This document shows, one piece after another, positions 1 to 11,645 of a stretch of 64,000 bases of DNA. Origin of the DNA: Cheiracanthium punctorium. Its lineage: Eukaryota > Arthropoda > Arachnida > Araneae > Cheiracanthiidae. The stretch spans positions 372,001 through 436,000 of the forward strand of contig JAWZYV010019530.1 of the NCBI GenBank assembly GCA_038373885.1, read 5' to 3'. The notes beneath the pieces are model-generated. The model saw only the letters and a list, made by a program, of their open reading frames with translations, was not told the DNA's origin and made no database searches. The first letter of the stretch is position 1, and the number at the start of each line of letters is the position of its first letter. Made by a program: the position numbers and the translations under genes.

Positions 1-124
1 AAAGCGTGAGTGCTTGTTGTTCCAGGGGAGGAACAAGGTTTAAACCAGTGAAGTTTCAACGAATTGTCTATTCTAAATTTTGTTGATCACCCTGTGATAT
101 AGCAGGAGTAGAAGTTTTTTCACT

Positions 125-188
125 CGCAGAAAGGCATGCAAAGCCTTTAGTATACCGCAATTTGCATGCCTTTCTGCGGTATACTAAA
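125..188. repeat. Two interleaved perfect inverted repeats
   Basis: Arm A (18 bp, 125-142) is repeated inverted at 161-178. Arm B (13 bp, 146-158) is repeated inverted at 176-188. The order is A-B-A'-B', with 3 bases shared between A' and B', so the two hairpins exclude each other. Nothing around it suggests a gene. Confidence 0.85.
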
Positions 189-335
189 TATATAAAGAAT
201 TCCATCTCTTGTCTTAGAAGATTTCAATAGTGGAATGATTTTTAGAAGCGGGTCTTCTCAAATTTATTATGGCGGTATGGCTATAGCAGTGACATTGAAT
301 TTTCGTAGGAAATCAAGCAGATCATTGGAAAGGTG

Positions 336-528
336 TACGCAGTGACGTAGCCAAGGGAGGGATAGGGGGTCACAACCCTCCTCCCCAATGAGGAATTTTT
401 TGCCGTACTACAACTACATGCCGTAGTTCAACTATAGGATTTGACAAAACTTTACCATTTCACCATTCTTATTTAACCTGTGCGTAGATTTTCCAGTGTT
501 TGACTGTTATTTTCAAGGTACGTCACTG
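336..528. mobile_element. Small hAT-like remnant
   Basis: Starts CAGTGACGTAGCCAAGG and ends GGTACGTCACTG, short inverted termini of the kind seen on hAT-type elements. No clear 8-bp target duplication remains, and the right end abuts the next element. Confidence 0.4.
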
Positions 529-777
529 CAGTGCAAAAAAAGTGTGTTGAACTGACAGAAAGAAAGTGTCAGCCAGGAAGCCAGTTTATTTCCGTATGTT
601 TTACAGAATTCTTCCGTATTTTTTTTTCCTTTTACGGAAGATTTCTGTAAAATAAACCGAGAATCTGTAATATTTATGGAAGACTTCTGTAAAAAAAAAA
701 AAAAAAAAAAAAACGGAAATAAACTGGCGTCCTGGCTGACAGTTATTTAAATTTATCAGACTTTTTTTGTAGTGTAA
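529..777. mobile_element. Foldback MITE, copy 1 (CACTGCAAAAAAAG ends)
   Basis: The termini read CAGTGCAAAAAAAGT and ACTTTTTTTGTAGTGTA, and the interior is largely self-complementary around TCCGTATGTTTTACAGA-type arms. A second member lies at 56591-57136 with the same ends and the same GTCAGCCAGGA...TCCTGGCTGAC sub-terminal pairing, which supports a mobile family. Confidence 0.65.
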
Positions 778-785
778 GCTGTTGT

Positions 786-1090
786 TGTTCTTGTAGTTCT
801 TGTGTTTATGGATAGACGATTGCACTACCCCTCTAAATAGATGCCATTGTCCTCGAGGCTATTGGACTTCTGGTTGTTAGTCCTTCATTTTGAACCAATT
901 CCAGATGAGGGGCCAACTATCATCTGAAATCGGCACCCCAAGAGGTATCGTTTAAAAACTTGGAGGACATTGGAGCCACGAACATATTTAACGTTCACCA
1001 GCATTAGCGTACACGGTCCCACTGCCGTCGCTCGAGCCGAGAGAGGAGTCCACCCTACCAAGCACTGGCCGAGCTGGCGTTGCTTCACTT
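786..1090 (+). repeat. Dispersed repeat family S2, copy
   Basis: Shares GATAGACGATTGCA, CCATTCCAGATGAGGGGCC-like and GAAATCGGCACCCC blocks with 62792-62945, and the last blocks with 22380-22620 and (opposite strand) 14385-14630. A GTTGTTGTT-type run at one end suggests a SINE-like retroposon, but no RNA polymerase III boxes were identified. Confidence 0.6.
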
Positions 1091-2140
1091 TCTGAGTTTT
1101 TGCGGGAACGTAGTTGTTGTGAATGTTACTGTTATATTACTTCTTTTTTTTAGTGCTCCAATTTTGTGTTAGAATGTTAAATGTTTCTTGGTCAATAATT
1201 ATGGCAATTCAAAACCTTTCATGGCAGTAAAAGGAACTTTTTTACTGTGTTTCATTTAGAGTATCCTAGTTGTAATTTAAACTAATACCTTAGCTGTGTG
1301 TGAAGACACTGAGCATTTTGTATAACTTGGTATTATATCTTCTGTGATTTTATGGAAGCTGTTCGGCAGTGGCTTTTATTCAAATGGGTTCTTAAATAAA
1401 ACATCTTACTTTAATTAAATTTGTAGCAATCGTTTTTATGATGATAATCAAGGTGTTTATCTGAGCAATAATAATTATTTCAGTAATAATCATTATGAAA
1501 AGAAAATACGCCTAATACTGACGGAAAATTACAAGAATTTTATCCCGAATTTCTGATTTTACTTTAAATAACTTAACTTTAGAACCAGAATTAATTCTTT
1601 AAAACATAATGCATAAATCTTAAATTATTTACCATCCCATAATACTTAACGAATTTAAGATCCTTAATTTAATTTCTTCTTCCATTAAGCTTGCTTTGTT
1701 TATTGAAAAAAAAAGGAAAATATTTCATTTTTTTTCTGCAGGACTTAACACTCTCGCTTAACTTTTAAAATATATTTTGCAATATGAACACTCCATCAAA
1801 CACGGGCAAAAAGCTTTTCAAATATCCTTAATGTGCGTTATAAAATAATGAACTTATTTAATCTAAATAACTTTAATATCAAGTACTTTGGATTTATTTG
1901 AGCTGGCCTCTCTAAATTAATCTACTTACCCTCTGCGATGACGGACGATGTTAATGAATTTAATTTCCTCAAATATGATTTTCCTAAAAGTATTCTGACC
2001 CTTTTTTATTTTATCGTGCATGCTAGTGTAAATTTTTGTTAGTGAAATGAAAATATATCTTAATTAACAGCTTCTTACCCTTCATCTGATTTGTTGAATT
2101 CATGAATTCAAAGCTTTATTTTTTAACCAATATTAAAGCA

Positions 2141-2242
2141 GTGTTGCATTAATGCAACATCATTAATGGTATCATATTACTTATTTTTTATCATCCAATA
2201 TACTCTATGTTATTGCCTAGCGTTGCATTTATGCAACATCCT
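2141..2242. repeat. Pair of 16-bp palindromes
   Basis: GTTGCATTAATGCAAC (perfect) near 2143 and GTTGCATTTATGCAAC (one mismatch) near 2223, both followed by ATC. They could be protein-binding sites or termini of a small old element; no function can be assigned. Confidence 0.45.
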
Positions 2243-3553
2243 GTATTTATAACATACGTATGAATGTGTCGTAAAATTATTTGAAGTATGTGATATTATT
2301 CTATTAAAGCATGGTTTAAGGTTAAATTCAAACTATTTTTCTAACAGAAAAATTCAGGCTAATATGTGTTTAATGTTATGTAGGATGTAGTGCGCCTTCC
2401 AAAAAAATTCATTCAATGAATCCGAGACAAAAATACCAGACCTCTTCAAAACCGGCGTAAATCTCAATCTCAAATTAAAAGATAAATATCATTATTGTGT
2501 TTAAAATGGAGCTTTGAAAGGGAACTGAAGCGGAAACCAGTAAAAACCGTTATTTGGTAGGTACGAAAATCGGAATTGAACCGAAAAAAGATATCGGTTT
2601 ATTTGGGTTCGATATATCTTCAGTCATTTTGTTACTGTGACCAACTTATCAATATACTGTAACCAATATTCTGTAACCAACTTACCAATTAAAAAAGGAA
2701 TTTTTATTTTAAATTTGGATAGAAAAGATTTGATATAATTATATTTTTGTACAAATAAGAAATACACAAATTAAAATTATTCATTCGGAACTGAACCGAT
2801 ATATTTATTTTTAGCTGAACCGGAACAAAATAAAATTACGCTTCGAAGCCCTTGTTTAAAAAATCAATTAAACTTTAAAAAAGTAAGTAGAAAGCGTATT
2901 CCAAATAATTTTTCGAATTAGAGCCTTATTCCTATTCACTGTTTCAGTTGTAAAAAGTTCTTATCACCCATAAACGAAGATTGTCAAGAAGCTTTTAAAG
3001 ATAAATGATGTCCTACAAGTTCTTTTCAGCTATATGAATTTAGAAGAAATTAAAAAAAAATTGTTTATAAATTCAACCTAGAAAATTTCAATAAAATTCC
3101 AATATTCTTTTGCGTAACGGCAAACAAAGATAAAATGTGTGCGTCAGATGTCAGAATTTACACTTTCAAATGAGTTAAAATCATTTATTCAAAACTGACC
3201 TGTCTATGATTCCACCGAACTACAGTTTTCATTACAACAAGCAAACTTTGTTTTAAACTGAAAGACATTTGCGTGAGTTATAAAATATTTTTAGATTAAA
3301 GATTTTAAATATAAAATTTAAAAGTTTCTTTTTCAATGACAGTAATTTTAACGGAAAAGAAAACTGATCTCCACATCAAGCTGTTCAGCTGCAAAGGAGT
3401 CATCAAACAATGGATATTGTTTGTGTTATGTTGCAAATGCAGATGTATAAACAACCAAATATGCAGCATTTGCAGATAACACACGATACCTGCCATGCCA
3501 ACTGCTTCCACACATCACCATTACGGCCTTTTCTTTATACCTTCAATTACAGT

Positions 3554-3770
3554 ATATGGCCCACACCATAAGTGTGGATGTCTCATGTTCGAGCCTACCG
3601 AGCGGCTGTCAACCTAACGCTCTGGAATTTGGGGCGGTTTTCTCCAGATGTAACGTGAATACGCGTTGGAACCCCTTAAAAAGTATCCCGGCTAAGACAG
3701 CCCACCCATGACCCTAGGCACATGACGCTCGTTCAGGCTTGCCGTAATCCAAAACGCACTGAATTACAGT
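3554..3770 (+). repeat. tRNA-derived SINE, 5'-truncated copy
   Basis: Shares the body of the SINE at 35286-35520, including GCGGCTGTC, CGGTTTTCTCCAGATGTAAC and GTGAATACGCGTT. A degenerate B box (TGTTCGAGCCT) is at about 3586. The A-box half is not clear. Confidence 0.65.
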
Positions 3771-3784
3771 GAGCGGCCCAACAG

Positions 3785-4905
3785 ACCACTCGCTTTGAAA
3801 GGGGTCAATGACCCAATTTTTGGATTTATGCAAATTTAAAACTCACTATAAGTGTAATGCGGGTGTTTGCTGCGTTATAAGTATACATTAAAAATCATTT
3901 AAGAGTCCTCTGTAGTCGGCTTGCGGAGATTCAAGTCCCAATACTTTGCTATGGAGAAAAGTGCCTTAACGCCTCATCATTTTTCTCAGAAAGTATTAGG
4001 TATTTTTAAATGAAATTTTCCTGCGTGAATCTTGAGAACTATTAGGTTTTAACGAAAGTTTTCCGCCACTTTAAGTACTGCCTGCACAAGCAGTTCGTGT
4101 TGGTGTCTTTGCCAATATTTTGTAAAATGATTTTTGTTATTTGAAAGAAAAGACTTGTTTTAGAGCACTGTGTTGTGAAATCTGTAAAACAATATCGTTA
4201 TGATTAAGGTCTCTGAAATGGAACTATCACGCTACCTGATTGATCCATCATTTACTCTCAGTTCTTTCGAAAAAAGTCTCAGCTACAGAATGACACTGAA
4301 TCATGTGTACAGCTTAAGGTACTACTGTTGTATCATATGACACTGTGAAGATTTGGTACCGAAAGTCCAAACACGAGGAGTAGGATATTATAGAAGCAGA
4401 GCGCTCTGGTCATCCTACTGATGCTGATGAGGCCCGCCTACCAGAATTTGTGGAAGAAGATAAAATATTCATCCCATCGAGAGAGCTAGCTAAAAGAGTC
4501 AGACTTTAGTGCCATGTCCATGAGTCGCGCTAAGCATCGCATAAACTAGGCATATAAGGTCAATAGCTGGGTACCGCGTGAGCTGACTCAAGCAAATCTG
4601 GCGGGAAAACTTTCGTTACAACCTGATACTTGCAAGGATTGCGCGAATCAGATTTGAGTTAGTTGAGCCGAAAGAGATTTTATTGCAGTCTAGAATTTAT
4701 GTTACTTTTCAGACTGCAATAAAATCTCTTTCGGCTCAATGAACTCAAATCTGATTCGCGCAATCCTTGCGAATAGTTCTCAAGATTCACGCAGGAAAAT
4801 TTCATTTAAAAATACCTAATACTTTCTGAGAAAAATGATTAGGCGTTAAGGCCTCTTAATGCCGAAAAATCGCGCCATTTACACCTTTCAAAGCGAACTC
4901 TCCTT
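3785..4905. mobile_element. Decayed mariner-like element with long TIRs and a nested palindrome
   Basis: Inverted arms pair 3962-4067 (CTTAACGCCTCATCATTTTT...AACGAAAGTTTTCCGCC) with 4606-4630 plus 4775-4860. Outer ends near 3787 and 4900 also pair (CGCTTTGAAAGG). Between the arms, 4335-4500 reads as a frameshifted transposase start (VSYDTVKIWYRKSKHE, then ERSGHPTDADEARL), like the helix-turn-helix region of mariner-type transposases. The right arm is interrupted by an inserted palindrome at about 4631-4771. Confidence 0.65.
4631..4772. repeat. Palindromic insertion within a TIR
   Basis: About 60-bp arms around a short loop: TTGCAAGGATTGCGCGAATC on the left is repeated inverted as GATTCGCGCAATCCTTGCGA on the right, and the ATTTTATTGCAGTCT core is likewise mirrored. 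It splits the right TIR of the surrounding element exactly where the left TIR is continuous, so it inserted later. Confidence 0.75.
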
Positions 4906-5515
4906 GTCTCTGCACACCGTAACTGACGATATAAAGGAAACGTTACAATGCTTGTGTATGATGTGTAACTCAGTACACGATTCTAATCTTAAACGAGAAG
5001 GATAAATCGTGCTAAACCCATGGATTATAAAACACTTTCCAATACAGCACTATTTTTGCGCCAAATTTGGCAAGTATTGTTTTTAAATCTGGCAAGATTT
5101 CAGGGGGCAATCTCAAAAAAATGTATAATCACTATAAATATAATTTTATGAGACCCTGTGAAAGAGTTTATAAAGTTTTTTCCATCGTTTTACAGAAGAG
5201 TAAACTGTTACGAACATTTTTATACTGAATTGCATTGTGCTAGAAATGGTTGCCTGTCTTTCAACTGCCGTTCAATTCAATGCACTGGAATTATTTTGAG
5301 TGCTCCTGTAGAACTGTTAATGATACACACACTATTTTTGATGGAGAGTTTTATCTTGTAATCCTAAATAACATATATCAATTTCATTTCGTTTGAAATA
5401 GCCGAATATCTCTCAATTACGCTTTTTCAAGAATGGCTGACCATACAGCGTAATGTATAATTTTCAAAATGGTTACACTTTTTAAATTTGTATATCCCCC
5501 CCATAAAATTTCCAA

Positions 5516-5885
5516 TTAGTGTAATCTGCTCCATAAACACATGAGGTGGTGATCAAAATGTGAGAATTATATCCTAAATAATGTTATATATATAAGGATA
5601 ATTATATGCTGACTTAAACCACTTTTCAATGGCCGTCGAATTGCAAAAATTCACATTGCATGACCGCGTTTCAGGGATTGTGCAGAAATAACGAAAGAAA
5701 ATATTTTTTTTATACTCTATAGCTTTAAGCGTTCAAATTCAAATCTATGTATTGCCTCTGTTTATTATCGTTTAAAGATTTCTCTAAGACGTTTCAGGAT
5801 GAAAAGCTGAAATTTCATACATCACCCCATTAGTGTATGAGACACATTTTACTAATTAGAAATTTTTCTGTACGAAAGTCGTAAA
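5516..5885 (+). repeat. Unclassified dispersed repeat, copy 1
   Basis: Diverged but colinear with 25295-25640. Shared blocks include GAGAATTAYATCCTAAA, GCTGACTTAARCCACTTTTC and TGTATGAGRCACATTTT. No coding capacity or termini recognised. Confidence 0.6.
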
Positions 5886-7128
5886 TCTGCATTGTCACAT
5901 TTTGAAAATGAACGAGAGGAATTTTCTTATTTTGAACTTTTTTTTTTCAATTTACAAAGCCCACTTATCTCTAATGGATAAAGAATTAAACCGTGTTACC
6001 AAATTTTTTGTAGACCCTGTAGACATTAGTCTGCTACGAAAATGATAGCTATTCAAGATAATTGCACTCTTGTGCATTATGTTGAATAGTGAACGTTTCA
6101 TGCGGCGTTTTTTTTCCCCTTTTAATACGCCAATGTTCTGTCGAAACATAATACATTGAGTGGAAAAATAAAAAATTCTTAAAATTAATTATGAGCTGTG
6201 GCGAGTTTCCTTCTTTTGATCTAAAGAATAAAAGGTCTCCAGAAAAGAATTTTTTTAAATTCCTTTTTAGAAATAATTTTAATTCATATTTGAATATTTT
6301 TCTAAAACAGTGTATGAAGATGACGATTGAAGGGTACCCCCCACCCCCCTCTGAGATAGTCAAACTAATAGTATTTTCTTTAGTGGAATCGTACTCTTTA
6401 TTTCTGAATGGAAAATAGTATAATGGGAAATTTGTTAAATGAAGGAAATAATTCAGAATTTTTTCAATGGCTCTTCTTCATTTTATTACATGATATTTTT
6501 TTAAAGTACCAAACACACTCAAATAACAAAATCAGAAATTCTAAAGGACATTCTTTTCTTTGAGTTTAACTTTGAAAGGCATTATTGGAAAGTTAGTCAA
6601 AAATAGCTGTTGATCGAGCTCAATAATGAGAAGAGACCTATTTTGTATTTTTGTCTTTATACTATGTGAACAAACTTAGGGTTTCCAGGTGAATTGTAGT
6701 ATTTTTAGTGAAATTTTACATAAATTCTACCAGAATTAGCCAAACACTCATGCATTTCGAAGTGGATTAATCTTACGTGTAAAGGACCTCTTGCTTGTCA
6801 TACGCTATTAGAGCACGATGAAATGACAAAATAGTAACTGGATATTTAATAAATCTGTAAGTAACTAAAATGGCTGTCAAAATTTCTTCAAACACCTTCC
6901 TTTAGAATTTTTCGCCTGATCAGGTGGTGTATTCGTTCCCTGCTCCTGGATTAATTCTACCAATAAAGACAAACTTTATTACATTTCATGAACTTCGTGG
7001 AAAAATAGAGTGCTGAAGGAGCACTACAGGCTAGAATGTTCTTAAGTGTAGTAGAATGTTCTTTTTATGGGAAGTCGGTGAATCAGCTGGAAATGGAGAA
7101 AAACACTCAAAATATTGGTGTTAAAAGA

Positions 7129-7373
7129 TAAAATAAATAAAATCTTTGTGTAAAAAACACACACATAAAATGATACATATAACAAGATACGATCATTTCG
7201 ACTGAAAATTTATTCAGCCTTCATCAGGCGGAATCCTTCGTCGCACTAAACAGTGGGAACTGGAAAAGGTAAACACAAATAAGCATGTTGCCACCTGGAA
7301 AAAAGAAAAAGCTAGAAACCTAGCTAGGAAGGGGGGGGGGAGTGTTTTTTACACAAAGTTTTTATTTATTTTA
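7129..7373 (-). mobile_element. Small foldback element with hammerhead-like core
   Basis: 32-bp terminal inverted repeats (7129-7160 and 7342-7373) match at 31 of 32 positions. On the minus strand the interior has CTGATGA (7227-7221), a 7-bp stem with a short loop (7219-7200), then GAAA (7199-7196), the spacing of a hammerhead core with one extra A before stem II. Such motifs are known from Penelope-like elements and retrozymes. Activity is not shown. Confidence 0.55.
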
Positions 7374-8633
7374 GCTGCAAATAGAGTTCAAACGTTTTGA
7401 AGAATGTTCGAGATTGCTATAAAATGTTCTAAGATGTTTGAGAATGCTGAAGTTTGACACATTTCCGAATGAAATGTTTGAACTGCCCTGTATTTCAGGA
7501 TCGTGAGTTCCTGCTTGAGATCGTGAGTTCTGAGATCGTGCCTTTTCATAATCCTTACTTCGGTGGTTATCTTTTCTTAATATTTTTTTACAAAACGAAG
7601 TTTGAGCCATTTGTGTATAAAATTTGAGGAAAGGGGATAGGTATGCGCAAGAAAATTTGTTCATTCTATTGAAAAGAAAAAAAAAATGACCCGGTTGCTT
7701 TAAATCAGATCCTTCACCCAGACGTGCCAGCTTTCAAAACAATACAAAATCAGAATGCCTGCGATCTCTTGTTTTTTAATGTCAAAAAGGCTGAGATTTT
7801 TTTATGCATTTATTTCCTGCATAAAATGGGTATATAATCAATAGAGACAGTCTCTTTTCTTAAATGACGCACGTCCATATAAACTGGTAATTATCCAGTA
7901 TAATATAACTGATGATATCTGGTAAACTTAAGTAATAGGGTTTTGCTAAGCTCTGTATTATGTAAATATATTCAATTTCGTATATTTGACAAAGAAATAA
8001 TAGAAAAATCCAACCATCAATCAAAATAAATAAGGATCAACTACTCACTCCTAAAAATTATATAGAGATACTTTATAACACTAAAATTTGAAATAATATC
8101 TAATTTTATATTAAAAAAAAGCTTTTCTTAAATCTCATACAGCTTCGAAATTTTAGCATATTTATGCGTAAATAGTGAGCATAACATAATGAATATAATA
8201 TAATGAAAATTCTCTTATGTAATTTCTTAAAACAACTTCACATTCATTATTTCAAATCAAATGTCATGATGTTGTTGAGCTTCATGCACCAACATGTAGA
8301 AAACACGAACTGATTTTGCAAACCTGATGAAGAAAATTTCGGAAATTTTCAATTTTTTAATAAACTATTTAAAAGCTTGAGAAATTCAAGAAAAATCCTG
8401 AGGCCCCAAACAGAATCAAAAAGCCTGAGACTCAGGCCAAAATCCTGAGATTGGCACGTCTGTCTGCACCGTATCGGTTGCCATTGGCATGAAATTGTGA
8501 TCTCCGATTTATTCTAATTCCATCTTATGTCACCAGATGGCAGCACTATGGAAGAGAATTCCTCCAAATCGAAAAGGCCGCATTTTCAGGCTATAATTTT
8601 TTTTTTTTTACACAATGCAACGTTTTAAGTATA

Positions 8634-9179
8634 CAGTAGCCGTCGCTTAATGTGATCAAATCGTGCCAATCCGATTTTGATAACTATAACCGATTTATTA
8701 TAATACACGAAAAACCAAAATTTTAAACGGCAAATATTAATTTTTGCTGAGAGGACGATTTTAACAGAAAACATTTATTTTAAAATAATTAGCATAGGCA
8801 TAAATCACTAAGGGCAAGGGGAGGTCAATAGCCCCCTGCCATAAAAAATCAAGAAAATTCAGTTTGAAACCATGTTCTACAGTAGGAAACATTTTGCCTC
8901 CCCCCACCCTTCCAATATTATATGCTACTTTACTCCAGTCATAATGAAATTAAGATATAATTACCTACCTAATACAATGAGATTTTTATGAACTTCATCT
9001 TGAATCTCTCATCGAAAATAAACCAATTGGACCAAAATTTGATAACATTAGGCGATGTAGCGATCACATTAAGCTGTTACTTTTGCTTTAATTTGAATAC
9101 GTCCTTTCGGGACCGGAGCTGTTGATAACATTAAACGAATGACAACATTAACCGTGATTACATTAAGCGGCGTCTACTG
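8634..9179. mobile_element. pogo/Tigger-like MITE with TA duplication
   Basis: Ends are CAGTAGCCGTCGCTTAATGT and ACATTAAGCGGCGTCTACTG-type, inverted, with TA at 8632-8633 and 9180-9181. The CAGTAG... end and TA target are typical of pogo/Tigger elements. The interior has no transposase reading frame. Confidence 0.75.
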
Positions 9180-9528
9180 TATATATAAAGAGAGAAATTA
9201 TGAGATAGAAACAAATTATTTTGTTCTTCTCCGCTCCGCTCAGAGTATAGCATGAGCATCTGATTTTTGTTTCTGCTATTCCCATCCTCATAGTAGACAG
9301 ATTCAATGTAAATGGACGCTTGCATAACAGTATATAGGCCGCCACTAAGTGTTCCCACCTATTTTTCTGGGGAGGACAACCGATGTCTACTCTCGTTTAT
9401 GCATTATAGCAATGATGTGCAGGGGTTGGTGGAGCCTGGAATGTGGGTTCGCCCAAATTTCTTCCACCTTTTCCCCTACTTTAGTGTATCTCGAACTCTA
9501 TTCTCTTGTTCTTAAAATAAACTGTATA

Positions 9529-10264
9529 CAGGGCCCGATTAACCTCTGAAGTGAGGGGAAGCTCAGTCTCATTTCGCCCCCCCCCCCTCCCCATCCCCTT
9601 TTTGTTTGGGAAAAGTAAAGTTTTAATGATTTTCTTTTCTAAAAATATTTTATTTGTAAAAAAGAAATTTCATTGATTTAATGAGTTCGGATGATTTCCT
9701 TAGATAAAAGCATTTTATTCATTAATTTGAAATTTTCCTTTGATAAAAATATTTTATTCATTAATCTTCATAATAGTTTAGTTCATTGTAACGAGATTTT
9801 ACAGTATTTTTGAAATTACTTTAAACATTAACAAATAACTAAAAACATTACCTTACTGGAACATTAAACTTTATTAACTTTTGTCCTATTTTTCATTAGA
9901 CGTGGCTTTTTTTTTTTTCAGGAATTCTTTGTTTGTTTTGATGACATCATAAATATCACAGCACAGAAATTGAGAGTTAATTTTGACATTTAGAAGATGT
10001 TTAACATTACATATTAAAAATCTACCCCTCTCTGAGAACATTTAGAACGTCGCAAACAACTAATTTAGAAATGTTGCAACATGAAGTATCAAGACTTCTG
10101 AAAAGCACCACTTCTCTTCATTAAAAATATTTACAATAACTTAAAAGATCATTTAAAAACGAAATTTTGAATTTTTATCGCAGTTTTTTAGTCATTTTCG
10201 GGCCCCACTTCAAATTATGAGGGGAAGCTCAAGCTTCCCGTGCCTTTTCAGTAATCAGGCCCTG
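9529..10264. mobile_element. hAT-like element H1, copy 1
   Basis: Begins CAGGGCCCGATTAACC and ends GTAATCAGGCCCTG. It is flanked by a perfect 8-bp duplication ACTGTATA (9521-9528, 10265-10272), diagnostic of hAT transposition. A second copy (32992-33749) is alignable along its length. No clear transposase frame, so probably non-autonomous. Confidence 0.88.
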
Positions 10265-10333
10265 ACTGTATAATAAGTATAATTTTCTTCTGGAAGACTT
10301 TGAAGCTTTCTAGATAGTACTTGAAGCTATAGG

Positions 10334-10510
10334 CAGGGCTTGATTTCCGGGAGGGCATTCAGGGCAAACGAGCGAGCGCACAACATAGGGGGAGGGGGCA
10401 AATTGTTCTTTAAGTACAAAAATTTGTACATTTTTTAAAGAGTTTTCGGAAGAGGGGGGCCCCCATTGAAGCTTTAGACCAGTGCCCCCCCAACTCGCCT
10501 AGTCGGCCCC
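10334..10510. mobile_element. hAT-like debris
   Basis: GCAGGGCTTGATTTCCGGGA at the left and AGTCGGCCCCTGGC at the right resemble hAT ends around a G/C-run-rich interior. No target duplication seen; low confidence. Confidence 0.3.
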
Positions 10511-11235
10511 TGGCTACAGGCGTGCCTGTCTCTGAATAATAGGATAATATTCAACATTTCATTTTACTTACATTGAAAAGCATGCTAAGATGTGATAATT
10601 TGTCTTATTAATATTGCATAGAAAATCAGTCAATCAGCCAAGACATTTACAGCTATGCTGCATTATTTAATTCCAAGCTGAGCAGATCAAAATAAACCTC
10701 TTTGCAGCCAATAAAAATGTTTCCGTTTGTTTTGATTGTTTTATTATTGTGAGCGTTTGTTTTATTGTTTTATTATTGTGTGCCATAGATAAAGGAGTGA
10801 ATAGTACAGTTTTTTTTTTTGTCCGTATTCGCTGGAGTTCTCGCTATATACAGGTCACTATAACCGAGGTCTACTCTATTTGTAACCTTACCCCTAAAGT
10901 CCTGCGTACTGGAAAAGAAAGCTTTACTTTTACTTACTTTTTTTAAGTTACTTTTTGCCATTTATTTATTCTTTATTTTATCTACACCAATTTTTGTTAG
11001 TGATTTTCGACAATTTCCAAATTTTATTTGCTTAAGAAAATTTTTGTTTTTTGAAGTGTTTAGTCCCTTACTTACCGTGCCCCTTACTGAACTGTGTTAT
11101 TCATTTATTTACTATTTCTTTTTATCGCGTATATATAATGTCTTATTTTGATAAACTCTGTTTTTTTCCCCTGCCAACCTTTTTTATTCTAATAAGCGGA
11201 ATAGCCCATTATCAGAGATCACACTGACTAATTAC

Positions 11236-11523
11236 TAGTGATGAGCATGGATGAATGAAACTATTTGAATTAAATCGGTTATTAAATCCATTCGAGATAA
11301 TCGATTTTGAAAAATCCATTCGAACGCTCAGCACATAGCATTCAAAATCTATAATAGTGAAATCGCGAATACTATTCGAATAGTGAAACCACGAATGCTA
11401 TTCGAATAAAAATCTCAAATATTATTCAAATCTTAAAAATCGTAAATATTCGATTAATTCATTATTGATTCTATTCGAATAATAGTAATCGATTATAGGA
11501 ATCATTCGAATGGTACATAACTA
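11236..11523 (+). mobile_element. hAT MITE H2 (ATTCGAAT-rich), copy 1
   Basis: Starts TAGTGATGAGCATGG and ends CATTCGAATGGTACATAACTA. Flanks CTAATTAC and TTAATTAC match at 7 of 8 bases. The interior consists of degenerate ATTCGAAT and TTAATCG motifs. A longer copy in opposite orientation is at 41804-42319. Confidence 0.8.
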
Positions 11524-11645
11524 TTAATTACTATGGTTTGGTACATTGAAAATTTATCACCAAAAAGCGGAATATTCCTTTAGTCGATACTCTAGTAAGC
11601 GGGTTCGACTGAAATGTGTTGATAAATATTTCATGAAATGAAATG

